Assembly: GCA_021776145.1 (NCBI GenBank) | Contig: JAJFGM010000218.1 | Location: 1 to 6,342 of the forward strand | DNA length: 6,342 nt | Source of the DNA: Kiloniellaceae bacterium | Lineage (GTDB): Bacteria; Pseudomonadota; Alphaproteobacteria; Kiloniellales; Kiloniellaceae | Reading direction: 5' to 3' | Part shown: positions 5,331 through 6,342 of the stretch, in pieces | Numbering within the stretch: the stretch's first letter is position 1 | Layout of the letters: each line of letters starts with the position of its first letter | Translations under genes and position numbers: made by a program | Notes under the pieces: model-generated | The model's input: only the letters and a program-made list of their open reading frames with translations | Told to the model about the DNA's origin: nothing | Database searches by the model: none

Positions 5331-6342
5331 GCCTCCTCAACCCTCACCGCGTGCAAGCCAAAGGTGGCACGCTCGATGAACTCGAGGTAACGCTCGACGA
5401 CGCGGCTTTCAGTGAAGTCCTGCTCGTAAGCCTTGCGGCCGGCGACTGCGACGGCGTCGTAAAGCAAGGGGTCACCCAACAGGCGGCGAATCGCCGACGC
5501 CAGGGCAGCGGGATTCTCCAATGGTACGAGGAGGCCGTTCTCGCCGTCACGAATGAGCTCGGTCGGTCCCTGCGCCGCAGCCGCGACGACCGGTTTGGTC
5601 TGCGCCCAGGCCTCGATGATCATGTTGCCCAAGGGTTCGTGTCGCGACGAGCAGACAAAAAGGTCGGCACTGGCCAAGAGAGCCGGCACATCGTTCCGCC
5701 ATCCCAGGAATCGAACTCGATCCTCGAGGCCCAGGCGTTTGACCTGGCGGCGCAAACGCCACCGCTCCGGTCCTTCGCCGGCCAGCCACAGGCTGCAATT
5801 GGGCAACTGCAGCATGCAATTGATCAGCGTGTCGAAACCCTTGTTGCGATGCAAGCGGCCCAGCCCGAGGAGCAGATCATGCGTTTCCGGAGTGTCGAAA
5901 TCGGCACGCCGCAAGGGTTGTTGAATCTCGCCTGAAACGAAATTCGGCAAATAGTGCGCGCGTTCCGGGGGCCAGCGCTTGTCCGCGAAGTAGCGCACGA
6001 GGTCGCGCGTGTTTCCAACCAGATGATCGCAAGTTGTATAGTACTTGAGGTCGTAGTAACCGCCCATGCGCGCGGCGTGGACGAAGCGCGTCCCGGGCAC
6101 GTCGCGTGGCACGCGCGAAGCGGCGCGGCTCATCCAGCTGAACACCAGATCCGGTTCGAACCGGTCGATCTCCTGAGCGATGGTTTTCGTGGTCGTAAAG
6201 TCGAACCACCCCCCGAAGGGCACCTGCACGACTTCCATCCCATCAGTCTTGAGCCGCGCCGCCCGGTCAACGTCATGGCGGATGATGACCCTTTGCCGCA
6301 AGCCGGATCGATTGAGCGCCAATATCATGCGCTCGAAAAAGG
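5327..6342 (-). CDS. GT4-type glycosyltransferase, N terminus cut by window edge
   Basis: A GT-B fold, GT4-like glycosyltransferase that should move a sugar from a nucleotide-sugar donor to an acceptor such as a lipid-linked or cell-surface glycan. The first ATG in the window is at 6328, but the frame stays open to the edge and the preceding codons read FFER, which joins onto MILALNRSG to give the family's usual first helix (of the GAExFF...L...L type). The true start therefore lies beyond the window, with perhaps 10-25 residues missing. Numbering from that Met, the C-terminal donor domain has LLLGLGRLHRNKGFDTLI (152-169), WLAGEGPE (181-188), RVRFLGWRNDVPALLASADL (204-223) and the EX7E motif with E231 and E239, followed by PVVAAAAQGPTELI (246-259). 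No membrane segment is seen. Donor and acceptor are unknown. It is translationally coupled to the GNAT gene by ATGA. Confidence 0.88.
   Translation of the reverse strand, partial: FFERMILALNRSGLRQRVIIRHDVDRAARLKTDGMEVVQVPFGGWFDFTTTKTIAQEIDRFEPDLVFSWMSRAASRVPRDVPGTRFVHAARMGGYYDLKYYTTCDHLVGNTRDLVRYFADKRWPPERAHYLPNFVSGEIQQPLRRADFDTPETHDLLLGLGRLHRNKGFDTLINCMLQLPNCSLWLAGEGPERWRLRRQVKRLGLEDRVRFLGWRNDVPALLASADLFVCSSRHEPLGNMIIEAWAQTKPVVAAAAQGPTELIRDGENGLLVPLENPAALASAIRRLLGDPLLYDAVAVAGRKAYEQDFTESRVVERYLEFIERATFGLHAVRVEEA

Noticed and set aside
6326..6328. ATG at 6328 as the glycosyltransferase start
   Set aside because: The frame is open to the window edge and the upstream codons FFER extend the family's first helix, so the gene is treated as partial.

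Overview
The window is a GC-rich bacterial stretch in which all seven recognisable genes lie on the minus strand, so transcription runs from high to low coordinates. Protein content and codon style (for example dihydroorotase-like and acyl-CoA ligase sequences of the kind seen in Rhodospirillales-like genomes) suggest an alphaproteobacterium. That placement is an inference from sequence character only. No RNA genes, insertion sequences, CRISPR arrays or phage genes are visible.

In transcription order there are three blocks. Block 1 (6342-4851) is a GT4-type glycosyltransferase, cut by the window edge at its N terminus, whose stop overlaps the start of a GNAT acetyltransferase (ATGA overlap). 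A 127-base gap follows (4724-4850), with a weak terminator-like hairpin and a short direct repeat. Block 2 (4723-2412) is a dihydroorotase/allantoinase-type cyclic amidohydrolase with a forced TTG start, followed 23 bases later by an arginine deiminase/dimethylargininase-family hydrolase. Both act on C-N bonds of ureido or guanidino compounds, so they may share a nitrogen-salvage pathway. A 139-base gap (2273-2411) carries a plausible sigma70-type promoter with three GGGCGC repeats just upstream of its -35 element. Block 3 (2272-1) is an SCP2-type thiolase, a phytanoyl-CoA dioxygenase (PhyH) family oxygenase 18 bases later, and the start of an acyl-CoA synthetase overlapping PhyH by ATGA and running off the left edge.

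Block 3 is the most suggestive unit. An acyl-CoA ligase, a 2-oxoglutarate oxygenase of the PhyH family and an SCP2/SCPx-like thiolase together resemble the set used in peroxisomes for branched-chain fatty acids, although no 2-hydroxyacyl-CoA lyase is in view. The other points of interest are a cyclic amidohydrolase whose first metal-ligand histidine is glutamine, and the repeat array at the block 3 promoter. Otherwise this looks like ordinary chromosomal metabolism; I see no evidence of a defence system, mobile element or wholly new system.
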